From NCBI RefSeq assembly GCF_001713355.1, contig NZ_CP016448.1, forward strand, positions 1,302,001-1,366,000: DNA of 64,000 nucleotides, written 5' to 3'. This document shows, one piece after another, positions 24,223 through 33,126 of this stretch; within the stretch, counting starts at the first letter, position 1, and the number at the start of each line of letters is the position of its first letter. The position numbers were made by a program, and so were the translations under genes. The notes under the pieces were generated by a model. That model was not told where the DNA came from, made no database searches, and worked only from the letters and a program-made list of their open reading frames with translations. The DNA is from Methyloversatilis sp. RAC08 (GTDB lineage Bacteria; Pseudomonadota; Gammaproteobacteria; Burkholderiales; Rhodocyclaceae).

Positions 24223-25617
24223 ATGGATGCCCGTGTATCCGCCAAGATCCAGGACGTGTTCGAAGAACCCGCCTGCGAGCACAACCAGAACAAGTCGGCC
24301 AAGGAAAAGAAGAAGGGCTGCACCAAGCAGCTGTCGCCCGGTGCGGCCGCTGGCGGCTGTGCCTTCGACGGCGCCAAGGTCGCGCTGCAACCCATCGTCG
24401 ACGTGGCCCATCTGGTGCACGGCCCGATCGCCTGCGAAGGCAATTCGTGGGACAACCGCAATTCGTCGTCCAGCACCTCGCAGCTCTACCGCACCGGCTT
24501 CACCACCGACATCAATGAACTGGACGTCATCTACGGCGGCGAGAAGCGCCTGTTCAGGTCGGTGAAGGAAATCATCGAGAAATACGACCCGCCGGCGGTG
24601 TTCGTCTATCAGACCTGCGTCACCGCGCTGATCGGCGACGACATCGAGGCGGTGTGCAAGCGGGCGACCGAAAAGTTCGGCAAGCCGGTCATTCCGGTCA
24701 ACGCGCCCGGCTTCGTCGGGCCGAAGAACCTCGGCAACAAGCTCGGCGCCGAGGCGCTGCTCGATTACGTGATCGGTACCGAAGAGCCCGACTTCGTCAC
24801 GCCCTACGACATCAACATCATCGGCGAATACAACCTGGCCGGCGAACTGTGGCAGATCAAGCCGCTGCTCGACGCGCTCGGCGTGCGCATCCTGTCCTGC
24901 ATTTCGGGCGACGGCCGCTATCGCGAAGTCGCCTACAGCCACCGCGCGAAGGCAGCGATGATGGTGTGCTCGAAGTCGATGATCAACATCGCGCGCAAGA
25001 TGGAAGAGCGCTACGACATCCCGTTCTTCGAAGGCTCGTTCTACGGCATCGGCGACATGTCGGAAACGCTGCGCGAAATCGCCCGCCTGCTGGTCGAGAA
25101 GGGCGCGCCGGAAGAGCTGAAGGCGCGCACAGAAGCGCTGATCGCGGTCGAGGAAAAGCGCGCCTTCGAACGCATCGTCGCCTATCGGCCGCGGCTCGAA
25201 GGCAAGAAAGTGCTGCTCATCACCGGCGGCGTGAAGAGCTGGTCGGTGGTGGCCGCGCTGCAGGAAGCCGGGCTGGAAATCGTCGGCACCAGCGTCAAGA
25301 AATCGACCAAGGAAGACAAGGAAAAGATCAAGGAGCTGATGGGGCAGGACGCGCACATGATCGACGACATGACGCCGCGCGAAATGTACGCGATGCTCAA
25401 GGACGCCAAGGCGGACATCATGCTGTCCGGTGGCCGCAGCCAGTTCATCGCGCTCAAGGCCAAGATGCCCTGGCTGGACATCAACCAGGAACGCCACCAC
25501 GCCTACGCCGGCTACGAAGGCATGGTCGATCTGGTGCGCGAGATCGACAAGGCGCTGCACAACCCGATCTGGGAACAGGTGCGCCGTCCGGCGCCCTGGG
25601 ACGTGGTCGCCGCCTGA
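24223..25617 (+). CDS. nifE: NifE, FeMo-co assembly scaffold subunit
   Basis: The 464-residue NifE, NifD-like partner in the NifEN complex on which NifB-co is turned into FeMo-co. Cys ligands are seen in AAAGGCAFDGAKVALQP, GPIACEGNSWDNR and YQTCVTALIGDD; VLITGGVKSWSVVAAL and LSGGRSQFIALKAKMPWLDI are typical. The FeMo-co His of NifD is replaced as expected (INQERHHAYAGYEG). GGGAGG precedes the ATG. It is followed by nifN after 10 bp. Confidence 0.98.
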   Translation: MDARVSAKIQDVFEEPACEHNQNKSAKEKKKGCTKQLSPGAAAGGCAFDGAKVALQPIVDVAHLVHGPIACEGNSWDNRNSSSSTSQLYRTGFTTDINELDVIYGGEKRLFRSVKEIIEKYDPPAVFVYQTCVTALIGDDIEAVCKRATEKFGKPVIPVNAPGFVGPKNLGNKLGAEALLDYVIGTEEPDFVTPYDINIIGEYNLAGELWQIKPLLDALGVRILSCISGDGRYREVAYSHRAKAAMMVCSKSMINIARKMEERYDIPFFEGSFYGIGDMSETLREIARLLVEKGAPEELKARTEALIAVEEKRAFERIVAYRPRLEGKKVLLITGGVKSWSVVAALQEAGLEIVGTSVKKSTKEDKEKIKELMGQDAHMIDDMTPREMYAMLKDAKADIMLSGGRSQFIALKAKMPWLDINQERHHAYAGYEGMVDLVREIDKALHNPIWEQVRRPAPWDVVAA

Positions 25618-25627
25618 GGATCACGCC

Positions 25628-27067
25628 ATGGCCACCGTCATCGATTCGAAGAAAGCCTGCACCGTCAATCCGCTGAAGATGAGCCAGCCGCTGGGCGCGT
25701 GCTATGCCTTCATGGGGCTGGACAACTGCATGCCGATGATGCACGGCTCGCAGGGCTGCACCTCCTTCGGCCTGGTACTGCTGGTGCGCCATTTCAAAGA
25801 GGCGATCCCGATGCAGACCACGGCGATGAACGAGGTGAGCACCATCCTCGGCGGCCTGGAGAACATCGAGCAGGCCATCCTCAACATCAAGAAGCGCGCC
25901 AATCCGTCGCTCATCGCCATCGCCTCGACCGGGCTCACTGAAACCAAGGGTGACGACGTCGACGGCTACCTGAACCTGATCCGCAAGAAGCACGGCGAAA
26001 CGCTGACCGGCACCGACATCGTCTACGTATCGACCCCCGACTACGTCGGCGCCTTCGAAGACGGCTGGGGCAAGGCCGTGCTGGCCGTGGTCGACGCCTT
26101 CGCCCAGCCCTGTGCGGTGCGCGACGATCATCTGGTGAACCTGCTGCCGGGCGCCCACCTGACGCCTGCCGACATCGACGAACTGCGCGAAATGATCGAG
26201 GCCTTCGGCCTGCAGGCACGCGTGATGCCCGACATATCGGGCTCGATGGACGGCCACATTCCGGAAAACTTCACGCCGACCACGCTCGGCGGCACCACGC
26301 CCGACGCGTTGCGCCAGCTGGGTGCGGCCAAGGCCACGCTGGCCGTCGGCGCACGCATGGACGCCGCCGCGGCGGCGATCGAAGAACGCTGCGGCGTGCC
26401 CTACCGCGTGTTCGACCGGCTGACCGGGCTGGCCGCGGTGGACGACTTCCTGCAATACCTGTCGCAGCTGTCGGGCCGGCCGGTGCCGCCCAAGTACCGG
26501 CGCCAGCGCAGCCAGCTGCAGGACGTGATGCTCGACGCCCACTTCTGGGTCGGCAGCAAGAACATGGCCTTCGCCGCCGAACCCGACCTGCTGTACGCGC
26601 TGACGACCACCGCCGCCGAAATGGGTGCGCACGTGGTGGCCGCGGTCACCACGACGCACTCGCGCGTGCTCCAAGGCGTGCCCTGTAACGAAGTGCTGGT
26701 GGGCGACCTCGAAGACCTCGAAATGCGGGCGAAGGCGGGCGGCGCGCAACTGCTGATCACCCACTCGCACGGCCGCCAGGCGGCCGAACGGCTCGGCGTG
26801 CCGCTGGCGCGCGTCGGCATCCCGATGTTCGACCGCCTCGGGGCGGCGCACATGCTGATGGTGGGCTACCGCGGCACGCGCGAACTGATCAACGGCTGGG
26901 CCAACACCTTCCTCGCCGACGAACACCAGAACACGCCGCAGGACTGGCCGCTGCCGGAAGAAAGCCGGCGCGCGGCCAGTGGCGAAAGCACCGCGGCGTG
27001 TGGCAGCAGTGGCTGCGCCAGTAACGTCGCACCGATCGACGTCGTACCCGATGCGGTCGGCGCCTGA
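25628..27067 (+). CDS. nifN: NifN, FeMo-co assembly scaffold subunit
   Basis: The 479-residue NifK-like partner of NifE. KACTVNPLKMSQPLGACYAFMG contains the first cluster Cys pair and GSQGCTSFGLVLLVRHFKE the second; ASTGLTETKGDDVDG lies where NifK has the third P-cluster Cys. The C-terminal tail of about 35 residues (ESTAACGSSGCASN) holds an extra C-x4-C and looks variable. The ATG at 25628 is chosen because the longer upstream frame is inside nifE. It is not fused to NifX. Confidence 0.97.
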   Translation: MATVIDSKKACTVNPLKMSQPLGACYAFMGLDNCMPMMHGSQGCTSFGLVLLVRHFKEAIPMQTTAMNEVSTILGGLENIEQAILNIKKRANPSLIAIASTGLTETKGDDVDGYLNLIRKKHGETLTGTDIVYVSTPDYVGAFEDGWGKAVLAVVDAFAQPCAVRDDHLVNLLPGAHLTPADIDELREMIEAFGLQARVMPDISGSMDGHIPENFTPTTLGGTTPDALRQLGAAKATLAVGARMDAAAAAIEERCGVPYRVFDRLTGLAAVDDFLQYLSQLSGRPVPPKYRRQRSQLQDVMLDAHFWVGSKNMAFAAEPDLLYALTTTAAEMGAHVVAAVTTTHSRVLQGVPCNEVLVGDLEDLEMRAKAGGAQLLITHSHGRQAAERLGVPLARVGIPMFDRLGAAHMLMVGYRGTRELINGWANTFLADEHQNTPQDWPLPEESRRAASGESTAACGSSGCASNVAPIDVVPDAVGA

Positions 27068-27099
27068 CGCCAACCATCGACCGAAACCATGAGGAGCAG

Positions 27100-27516
27100 A
27101 TGATGAAGATCGCCTTCGCCACCCAGGACAAGCAGTGCGTCGATGCGCACTTCGGCTGGGCCAAACACCTCGCGGTGTACGAAATCGACCGCGACGGCTA
27201 CCACTTTCTCGAAAGCTTCGACTTCGGCGGCAAGCTCGACGAAGACGGCGACGAGGACAAGCTCGCGCCCAAGCTCGAAGCGATCAAGGACGTCGCCATC
27301 GTCTATGTCGCCGCCATCGGCGGCTCGGCGGCCGCGCGCGTGGTGGCCAGCAAGATCCACCCGATCAAGGTGAACCAGCCGGAACCCATCATGGACATTC
27401 TGGACAAGCTGCAGGAAGTGCTGCGCGGTACGCCGCCGCCGTGGCTGCGCAAGGCACTGGACAAGGATGCGCGGCGCGATTTCGATTTTGAAGACGAGGT
27501 TGAACAAAATGGCTGA
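27100..27516 (+). CDS. nifX: NifX, FeMo-co precursor carrier
   Basis: A 138-residue NifX/NafY-type protein with [29 protein letters not shown] at the start and [20 protein letters not shown], the loop that contacts the cofactor. NifX holds NifB-co or a later precursor for transfer to NifEN. GAGGAG precedes two adjacent ATGs (27100 and 27103). Its end overlaps the next gene by 8 bases. Confidence 0.96.
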   Translation: MMKIAFATQDKQCVDAHFGWAKHLAVYEIDRDGYHFLESFDFGGKLDEDGDEDKLAPKLEAIKDVAIVYVAAIGGSAAARVVASKIHPIKVNQPEPIMDILDKLQEVLRGTPPPWLRKALDKDARRDFDFEDEVEQNG

Positions 27517-27985
27517 AACCCTGGACATCACCGCCGAAGACAGTGCGGCACTGGCAACCCCCTTCCTGAGCGAGCTGATCAAGCAGTTCCGCGCGCAAGA
27601 CATGCACGGCGCGTGGGAAGGCAAGAGCGATGCGCAACTGCTCGAACCCTACATCCTGAGCGCCGAGGCACGCCGCGCGCTGCCGCTGATGGGCGACCCC
27701 GACCCGGAAACGCTGTGGCGCATCGAGCTGTTCTTCAACGCCGTCGGCCTCACCATCGAACGCGAAACCAAGGTCATGGTGACGCCGATGATGAAAATGT
27801 CGCACGAGGGCTTCGGCCGCATGGTGCTGATCGCCGGTCGCCTGATCGCGGTGAACAAGCAGCTGCGCGACGCCCACCGATTCGGCTTCCCCAGCTACGC
27901 CAAGCTGGCCGAGGCGGGACAGAAGTACGTCGAAGAGGGCGTCGGCATGGTGACCAAGTACAACGAAGTTGCCAACTGGGGTTGA
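27509..27985 (+). CDS. NifX-associated protein (DUF269)
   Basis: This 158-residue protein matches the DUF269 family always found after nif[87 protein letters not shown]. Function is not established; it is expected to work with NifX in cofactor assembly. The start at 27509 lies inside the end of nifX. Confidence 0.93.
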   Translation: MAETLDITAEDSAALATPFLSELIKQFRAQDMHGAWEGKSDAQLLEPYILSAEARRALPLMGDPDPETLWRIELFFNAVGLTIERETKVMVTPMMKMSHEGFGRMVLIAGRLIAVNKQLRDAHRFGFPSYAKLAEAGQKYVEEGVGMVTKYNEVANWG

Positions 27986-27995
27986 GGAGCACGCC

Positions 27996-28193
27996 ATGCC
28001 TGACATCGAAACGCTGAAAGCCGAAGTGAAGAAGCTCAACGCACGGGCCACGCAGGCCAAGATGGATCTGCACGATCTGTCGGAAGACCTGCCGACCAAC
28101 TGGGAAAAGATCCTCGACGTGGCGCAGACGGCGTACGACGCACACCAGTCGCTGATGGCGGCGCGCAAGGAACTGGCGGCCGCGAGCGCCTGA
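27996..28193 (+). CDS. CCE_0567 family metalloprotein (DUF683)
   Basis: A 65-residue helical hairpin: IETLKAEVKKLNARATQAKMDLHDLSEDLP, then NWEKILDVAQTAYDAHQSLMAARKEL. This matches the small nif-linked CCE_0567/DUF683 family, whose cyanobacterial member binds metal through its helices. GAGGAG precedes the ATG. It stands between the DUF269 gene and fdxB, the usual place. Confidence 0.88.
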   Translation: MPDIETLKAEVKKLNARATQAKMDLHDLSEDLPTNWEKILDVAQTAYDAHQSLMAARKELAAASA

Positions 28194-28262
28194 ATACGAC
28201 TGACGCCGAAGGCGCGATGTTCATCGTGCTTCCGGATGGACCTCCTGACAGAAGGACACATC

Positions 28263-28571
28263 ATGGCCACCTTTTCCGTCACGCTGCCCAGCGGCGAAAT
28301 CTGGACCCCGAAGTTCGTCAGCAAGCTGAACCAGGACAACTGCATCGGCTGTGCGCGCTGCGTCAAGGTGTGTGCCAACAACGTGCTCGCGCTGGCCGGC
28401 ATGACCGAAGACGGTGACCTCGTCGTGGTCGATCCCGAGAACGACGATGACGACGACGAGTACGAAAGAAAGGTCATGACGATCGGGCATCAGGCCAACT
28501 GCATCGGCTGCCAGGCCTGTTCGAAGGTGTGCCCGAAGAAGTGCTACACGCACGAGCCGGCCGAAGTCTAG
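28263..28571 (+). CDS. fdxB: Ferredoxin III, nif-specific (FdxB)
   Basis: A 102-residue 2[4Fe-4S] ferredoxin with C27-x2-C30-x2-C33-x3-C37 and C80-x2-C83-x2-C86-x3-C90. Between the two sets lies an acidic insertion (DPENDDDDDEYERK) typical of FdxB. The ATG at 28263 has GAAGGAC before it; the in-frame ATG at 28236 lacks a ribosome site. It is an electron donor of the nif system, partner not fixed. Confidence 0.93.
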   Translation: MATFSVTLPSGEIWTPKFVSKLNQDNCIGCARCVKVCANNVLALAGMTEDGDLVVVDPENDDDDDEYERKVMTIGHQANCIGCQACSKVCPKKCYTHEPAEV

Positions 28572-28603
28572 ATCCGGCGACCCGACGCGAACCGGAGGCC
28601 GAC

Positions 28604-29215
28604 ATGGACACTCGCACCGAACCGCTGAAAGACTGTGCCGTCTCCGCAACGCGGCCCGGCGCCGTCAGCTTCCGCAGCCTGCTGATGCGCCTCGCGCGCG
28701 ATCCGGAAAGCACGCTGACGCATGCGCTGGCCGGCGTGATCGGACGGCGCTGGCGACAGCATGGCCTGCACAGGCTGCCGCTGCATGGCCTCGACACGGC
28801 AACCACGCGTCGCCTGCTTACGCGCCATTTTCCCGGGGCGGAATGGCTGCCCGACCTGTGGCTCGACACGCCCGAAGACTTCGTCGAAGCCATCGAGATC
28901 GACGACGTCGTGACGCTGCTTGCCGATCACCGTACGCAGGCCGACGAAGACAATCTGTGGCTCGCCCACGCGGTCGCCACGGCCTGCGTCGGCGCCGACC
29001 ACCTGTGGCAGGACATGGACCTGCCGGACCGCAGCATGCTGTCCGCACTCATGCACGACCATTTCACGACGCTAGCGGTACGCAACACGCAGGACATGAA
29101 GTGGAAGAAATTCCTCTATCTGCAGTTGTGCGAACGCGCCGACATCCGCGTGTGCAAGTCGCCCAGTTGCGGCGCCTGTACCGACTACGTCGCCTGCTTC
29201 GGCCCGGAAGAATAG
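28604..29215 (+). CDS. nifQ: NifQ, molybdenum donor for FeMo-co
   Basis: The 203-residue protein ends with the NifQ signature C-x4-C-x2-C-x5-C (CKSPSCGACTDYVACFG), which binds a Mo-Fe-S cluster that passes Mo to NifEN/NifH. DLWLDTPEDFVEAIEIDDVVTLLADHR and WQDMDLPDRSMLSALM are also typical. CGGAGG precedes the ATG at 28604. It is the last gene of the nifE operon; an inverted REP pair follows. Confidence 0.94.
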   Translation: MDTRTEPLKDCAVSATRPGAVSFRSLLMRLARDPESTLTHALAGVIGRRWRQHGLHRLPLHGLDTATTRRLLTRHFPGAEWLPDLWLDTPEDFVEAIEIDDVVTLLADHRTQADEDNLWLAHAVATACVGADHLWQDMDLPDRSMLSALMHDHFTTLAVRNTQDMKWKKFLYLQLCERADIRVCKSPSCGACTDYVACFGPEE

Positions 29216-29288
29216 GCGCTGCTCGGTGTGGTCCTTTTCGCGTTTTTCCGAGGACGCGACCCGAGGTGAAGGTTCGCCACGGGCGCTT

Positions 29289-29367
29289 GTTGGGCATCGC
29301 TGCGCTCACCCCAACCTACAATGGTGTGACGAGTCCGTAGGTTGGGGTGAGCGCAGCGATGCCCAAC
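29289..29367. repeat. Inverted REP pair
   Basis: A perfect reverse copy at 29289-29319 and a perfect forward copy at 29337-29367 face each other across 17 bp. They lie between the convergent nifQ and FmdB-like genes, the same geometry and spacing as the pair at 13378-13456. Confidence 0.94.
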
Positions 29368-29377
29368 AAGCAGCTCG

Positions 29378-29617
29378 TCACTTGCGTCGCGTCCTGGCCT
29401 GGTCGCTCGCCGAGTAGTTGCTGAAGTGCCCTTCTCGCGCAGCGGCGGCGCGACCGGCTGCGATGATGTCCTTGCTGCGGCCAGGGGCTTGCGGTGCCGA
29501 CAGGAGTTTGTCCACCTGGTCGCTGCCGCACCCCGGACAGGTGATCGGCGTGTCGCCGCGAACGAGGCGTTCGAAGTTCATTTCGCATTTGCGACAGTGA
29601 AAGTCATGCAGCGGCAT
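29378..29617 (-). CDS. FmdB-family zinc-ribbon protein
   Basis: A 79-residue protein with the FmdB/CxxC_CxxC_SSSS zinc ribbon: MPLHDFHCRKCEMNFERLVRG, then ITCPGCGSDQVDKLLSAP. The tail is Ala/Arg-rich and probably disordered. AAGGAG precedes the ATG. Such small regulators are common beside nif and other metal-enzyme operons, but their action is unknown. A weak sigma-54-like element lies 26 bases upstream of its start codon's leader. Confidence 0.85.
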   Translation of the reverse strand: MPLHDFHCRKCEMNFERLVRGDTPITCPGCGSDQVDKLLSAPQAPGRSKDIIAAGRAAAAREGHFSNYSASDQARTRRK

Positions 29618-29653
29618 CGCAGTGATTCTCCTTTTTGGACCTGCGAGGTACAA

Positions 29654-29669
29654 AGCAAGAAGAGGTCCT
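29654..29669 (-). promoter_or_regulatory. Possible sigma-54 promoter of the FmdB-like gene
   Basis: On the minus strand AGGACCTCTTCTTGCT has GG-N10-GC and a perfect TTGCT at -12, but a poor -24 half. The predicted start near 29643 suits the ATG at 29617. No exact NifA site is seen upstream, so this stays tentative. Confidence 0.4.
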
Positions 29670-30052
29670 GGACCGGCCTGACCTGGCGCGGAATTCGCAC
29701 GTCCTTCGCTCCATGTCGAGCGCAGCTCCCGGCTGTCAGGCACATACATCGTGCGGGCGAACCACGAGAGACAGGCATGCGGCTCGCCGAAAATCGCCCC
29801 TGCCTGCGGCGTGCAGGCAGGGGCTGCGCGGCCCGGTCGGCGACCGCAACCTTCAGTGCGTATGGCCCGGCGAGATGCCTGACCGTTGATGGGCCGCTGG
29901 CCCGGAACATGCACTGTGGTGTGCAGCACTCCAAGGCCCGCACCAACGCAACAAACATGACACCACAACCGGACACTCCCGACAGTGTGGCCACGCGCGT
30001 CCGATCATGAGCGCGATGCTGGCGGGCAAACACAGGACGGGCCGGCTGACAC
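29670..30052. other. Non-coding gap with a long hairpin
   Basis: No convincing gene is present. GCCCCTGCCTGC (29796-29807) and GCAGGCAGGGGC (29813-29824) form a perfect 12-bp stem with a 5-base loop. Read leftward, the stem is followed by GATTTT, so it could end leftward transcription, but nothing obvious is transcribed into it. Confidence 0.5.
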
Positions 30053-30589
30053 ATGGCTGACTGGGCACCGACGCTGCACACCGCGCGCTGCCTGCTGCGC
30101 AAGCCACTGCCGTATGACGCCCCGGCATTGTTTGCGCGCGTCAGCGGCGATGCACGCGTGACGCGCTTTCTCGGCTGGACCGCTCACACCGAACTGGCAC
30201 AGACACAGCGTCAGATTTCGCACGACCTCGCGCGCTGGCAGCGCAACGCGGCGCGCACCTGGGTGCTGGTGAGCGATGACGGCGAACCCGGCGGCCTGCT
30301 GCAACTGCTCGGACAAGGGCATTCGATGCGGCTCGGGTTCGCGCTGGCACATGATCTGTGGGGCCGCGGCCTCGCCTCGGAAGCCCTCGCGGCCATCCTC
30401 GACGAAGCATTCAGCCATCAATCGCTGTACCGGATCGAGGCGGTGAGCGACATCGACAACACGCGTTCGGCGCGCACGCTCGAACGCGTCGGCATGCAGA
30501 CAGAGGGGCTGCTGCGCCGCTACATCCTGCATCCCAACGTATCACCGGCGCCGCGCGACGTGCTCGTTCATGCCAAAGTACGGACATGA
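30053..30589 (+). CDS. GNAT N-acetyltransferase (RimJ/RimL-like)
   Basis: A 178-residue GNAT enzyme: TLHTARCLLRKPLPYDAPALF at the start, MRLGFALAHDLWGRGLASEALAAILDEAF (acetyl-CoA loop in motif A) and IEAVSDIDNTRSARTLERVGMQTEG (motif B). This is the pattern of the RimJ/RimL subgroup that acetylates ribosomal or other amines. The substrate is not known. Its stop overlaps the start of the methyltransferase gene (ATGA). Confidence 0.88.
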   Translation: MADWAPTLHTARCLLRKPLPYDAPALFARVSGDARVTRFLGWTAHTELAQTQRQISHDLARWQRNAARTWVLVSDDGEPGGLLQLLGQGHSMRLGFALAHDLWGRGLASEALAAILDEAFSHQSLYRIEAVSDIDNTRSARTLERVGMQTEGLLRRYILHPNVSPAPRDVLVHAKVRT

Positions 30590-31203
30590 ACAGCCCGTCA
30601 CCCGACAAGCCGTACGCGCCTTCCTGCGATCGCAACCGCGACGTCATCCTCGAGCGCCTGCGCATCCACTTCGCCGATCGGCGGACGGTGCTGGAGATCG
30701 GCAGTGGCACCGGCCAGCACGCCGTGCACTTCGCGGCCGCACTGCCCCATCTGTGCTGGCAATGCAGCGATCGCGAAGACATGCTGCCGGGCATCCGCAT
30801 GTGGCTCGATGAGGCGGCGTTGCCCAACACGCCGCCACCGCTGCCGCTCGACGTCAGCCGGTTCTGGCCGGATGCCTGGCATGACGCCGTGTTCAGCGCC
30901 AATACGCTGCACATCATGGCGTGGGAAGAGGTCGTCGCCCTGTTTGCCGCGCTGCCGGCCGTGCTGTCGCCGGGTGGCGTGCTGGTGATCTACGGTCCGT
31001 TCAACTACGACGGGCGCTTCACCAGCGAAAGCAATGCCGATTTCGACCGCTCGCTCAAGGCGGGCGCGCCGCACCGGGGCATCCGTGATTTCGAGGCAGT
31101 CGATGCGCTGGCAAGGAACGCCGGGCTGCAGCTGATCGAGGATCACGAAATGCCGGCCAACAACAGGTGTGTCATGTGGCGGCTCACAAAGGGCGCCTCG
31201 TGA
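30586..31203 (+). CDS. DUF938-family SAM-dependent methyltransferase
   Basis: A 205-residue class I methyltransferase: APSCDRNRDVILERLRIHFA, then the SAM loop VLEIGSGTGQHAVHFAAALP, AVFSANTLHIMAWEEV and GGVLVIYGPFNYDGRFTSESN, which are DUF938 marks. The substrate is unknown. It starts within the last codon of the GNAT gene and is the last gene before a REP cluster. Confidence 0.88.
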   Translation: MNSPSPDKPYAPSCDRNRDVILERLRIHFADRRTVLEIGSGTGQHAVHFAAALPHLCWQCSDREDMLPGIRMWLDEAALPNTPPPLPLDVSRFWPDAWHDAVFSANTLHIMAWEEVVALFAALPAVLSPGGVLVIYGPFNYDGRFTSESNADFDRSLKAGAPHRGIRDFEAVDALARNAGLQLIEDHEMPANNRCVMWRLTKGAS

Positions 31204-31239
31204 CATGCAATCGGGTTGCAGCGCAAGCATGAAGTCGTT

Positions 31240-31445
31240 GTCGGGCATCGCTGCGCTCACCCCAACCTACGGACTCGCCGCGGGACGGGATGGCGCATCG
31301 CTCGGGCCGACGTGCGGGATTCTTGAATGGGGGCTCGCTCCGGGGTGCGGGTTGCTGCGGGCGCTTGTCGGGCATCGCTGCGCTCACCCCAACCTACAAG
31401 TGCGCGACGAGCCCGTAGGTTGGGGTGAGCGCAGCGATGCCCAAC
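31240..31445. repeat. Three REP copies
   Basis: Reverse copies at 31240-31270 and 31367-31397 (both GTCGGGCATC at one end) and a perfect forward copy at 31415-31445. The last two form an inverted pair 17 bp apart, again between convergent genes (methyltransferase and TPR). The stretch 31271-31366 has no gene. Confidence 0.92.
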
Positions 31446-31489
31446 ATTTCCCGCGGTGCGCGCCGGAAGGACGACAAACGCGTCCGGAC

Positions 31490-31978
31490 TCAGTCGCTGG
31501 CGGCGCTGCCGTCGAGCAGGGACGTGAGGACTTCACCGCCCAGCCCCTGCGTGGGATCCAGACGGGTGATGTGTCCGACCAGCGCGTGGGCTTCGTCGCT
31601 GCGGCCGGAACGCAGGCAGATGAAGGCCAGCGCCTTCAGGCTGAACAGCCAGAAGCGAGCCGGACCGGTCGACGAAAAATCGCCGTCGCCGGGGTGCACC
31701 TGCGTCCAGTCGACATTCAACTTCGCCTGCCTGCCGGCCATGTCGACACCCTTGCGGGCGGCCTTTTCGGCCAGCTCGAACTGGCGCCGCCCGGCGTGAA
31801 ACTTGTACAGCAGGTAGTACACGGGCAGACATTCCGGCGCGCTGGCCTGCGCGGTCCATAGCAGCGCTTCGACCCGTGGTGGTGGCGCGCCGACCGCTTC
31901 GTCGAGCAGACGCCGCACCGCGGGCGGCACGCTGCCGCCGAAGTACTCGTCGGCGCTTTCGCCGGTGAACAGATTCAC
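31490..31978 (-). CDS. TPR-type protein, paralogue of the nifB-operon TPR gene
   Basis: A 162-residue helical protein starting at GTG 31978, which overlaps the stop of the preceding ferredoxin gene (GTGA). It has LPVYYLLYKFHAGRRQFELAEKAARKGVDMA, a TPR unit, and GPARFWLFSLKALAFICLRSGRSDEAHALV with LDPTQGLGGEVL at the end. The same order is found in the gene at 5595-6155. Both lie beside small Fe-S proteins, so a shared docking task is a reasonable guess. It ends the nifV operon. Confidence 0.78.
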   Translation of the reverse strand: MNLFTGESADEYFGGSVPPAVRRLLDEAVGAPPPRVEALLWTAQASAPECLPVYYLLYKFHAGRRQFELAEKAARKGVDMAGRQAKLNVDWTQVHPGDGDFSSTGPARFWLFSLKALAFICLRSGRSDEAHALVGHITRLDPTQGLGGEVLTSLLDGSAASD

Positions 31979-32298
31979 CAGATTGCCTCGCCGGCAAGCA
32001 GGCGTTCGACCGGCGCATCGCCCAGCAGATGCCGGTCGAAGATTTCGGCGACGTCGCCCTTGGTCACGTTCGAGTACATGACGCCTTCCGGATAGACGAC
32101 GACATTGGTGCCCTGGTCGCACGGGCCGAGGCAGCCCGAGTAGGTCACGGCAATCCTGTCGAAGCAGTTGCGTGCCTGCAGTTCAGCCCAGAAGGTCTGC
32201 AGCACTTCAGCGCCGCCCTTCTGTGCACACGATCCGCGCGGATGGCCGTTCGGGCGCTGCTGACTGCATACGAAAACGTGTTTGTGCGGCTTGGGCAT
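31975..32298 (-). CDS. Thioredoxin-like [2Fe-2S] ferredoxin
   Basis: A 107-residue protein with HVFVCSQQRPNGHPRGSCAQKG at the start and YSGCLGPCDQGTNVVVYPEGVMY later. The four cysteines (C-x11-C ... C-x3-C) and the V-V-Y-P-E-G-V-x-Y segment mark the thioredoxin-like [2Fe-2S] ferredoxin family, which includes the Azotobacter FeSI protein encoded near nif. The redox partner is unknown. Confidence 0.9.
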   Translation of the reverse strand: MPKPHKHVFVCSQQRPNGHPRGSCAQKGGAEVLQTFWAELQARNCFDRIAVTYSGCLGPCDQGTNVVVYPEGVMYSNVTKGDVAEIFDRHLLGDAPVERLLAGEAIW

Positions 32299-32320
32299 GA
32301 TGTGTCCTTCAGGGTGGCGG

Positions 32321-32770
32321 TCAGGCGGTGTGGCGCGAAATCCAGCGTTCGATTTCGTTCAGATGGGCGGCGTCGTCGTGTGCGAAGGCGCGCGCCATCT
32401 TGCGCAATCCGGGATCCGGCGCGAGCACGGCCATCGTCGCGTAATAGCTGTGGCTGCGACGTTTCAGGTCGAGCGCGCGTTCAAGTGCGCGATGCAGGTC
32501 GAGCACCTCGTCGGAAATCACCTTGATGGCGGTGCGCGGCTTTTCGACTTCGATCGGACGGATGCGCGGCAGTGCGGCGGCCGCCGACAAGGGCTTGCCG
32601 GGCAGCGCCTCGCTCGCCTCCATTCGCGCCAGCTCGGCGAGATCCTGGAAGAAGGCTTCGAGGTCGGCGTCGCCGGCGTTCAGCGCGTGCCGTGCGGCCA
32701 CTGCGTAATGCGCGGCGGCTTCGCTTTCAAGCGCGCCGACGCAGGCGAGGAAGGTATCGCTGTCGTCCAT
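32321..32770 (-). CDS. Ferritin-like protein of the nifV operon
   Basis: A 149-residue all-helical protein. LESEAAAHYAVAARHALNAGDADLEAFFQDLAELARMEASEAL looks like the first helix pair of a ferritin-like four-helix bundle, and VLDLHRALERALDLKRRSHSYYATMA with FAHDDAAHLNEIERWISRH like the second. Carboxylate and His residues that could bind a di-iron centre are present in both halves, but the usual E-x-x-H spacing is not exact, so metal binding is uncertain. It stands between nifW and the [2Fe-2S] ferredoxin. Confidence 0.72.
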   Translation of the reverse strand: MDDSDTFLACVGALESEAAAHYAVAARHALNAGDADLEAFFQDLAELARMEASEALPGKPLSAAAALPRIRPIEVEKPRTAIKVISDEVLDLHRALERALDLKRRSHSYYATMAVLAPDPGLRKMARAFAHDDAAHLNEIERWISRHTA

Positions 32771-32793
32771 GGCTGTGCTCCTTCGTCGACACG

Positions 32794-33126
32794 TCAGACC
32801 ACCGAGGGCAGCGTCGAGCGCAGGCTGGCGAGCGATACGCGCTGCTGTCCGTCCGCGTCCTGGAACACCTTGAACACCTTCTCCTGCGCCGGCGTGGACT
32901 TCACGAAGTCCTCATAGGCACGGGCCAGAAGCGCTCGATAGCGTGCATAGACAACCCCAGCCTCCCCTTCGGCGACGCCCTGCTCGCCGCGCAGATACTG
33001 GTAGAAGCGCTTGAGGATGTGCAGCCGGTTCACATTGACGACCGACTGGTCGAAGGGCAGTGCGAAGAATTCCAGGAAATCTTCGGCCGACGAAAGTGTG
33101 GCCAGACGCTGGGTCAGTTCATCCAT
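32794..33126 (-). CDS. nifW: Nitrogenase-stabilising protein NifW
   Basis: A 110-residue Nif[39 protein letters not shown] is the family core, and [17 protein letters not shown] is its usual end. NifW binds the MoFe protein and helps its maturation or oxygen protection. The start overlaps the end of nifP by 8 bases. Confidence 0.95.
   Translation of the reverse strand: MDELTQRLATLSSAEDFLEFFALPFDQSVVNVNRLHILKRFYQYLRGEQGVAEGEAGVVYARYRALLARAYEDFVKSTPAQEKVFKVFQDADGQQRVSLASLRSTLPSVV

Noticed and set aside
29898-29913. A GG-N10-GC element (TGGCCCGGAACATGCA) upstream of the GNAT gene
   Set aside because: The -12 half is poor, there is no NifA site, the leader would be about 130 bases, and such spacing occurs by chance in G+C-rich DNA.
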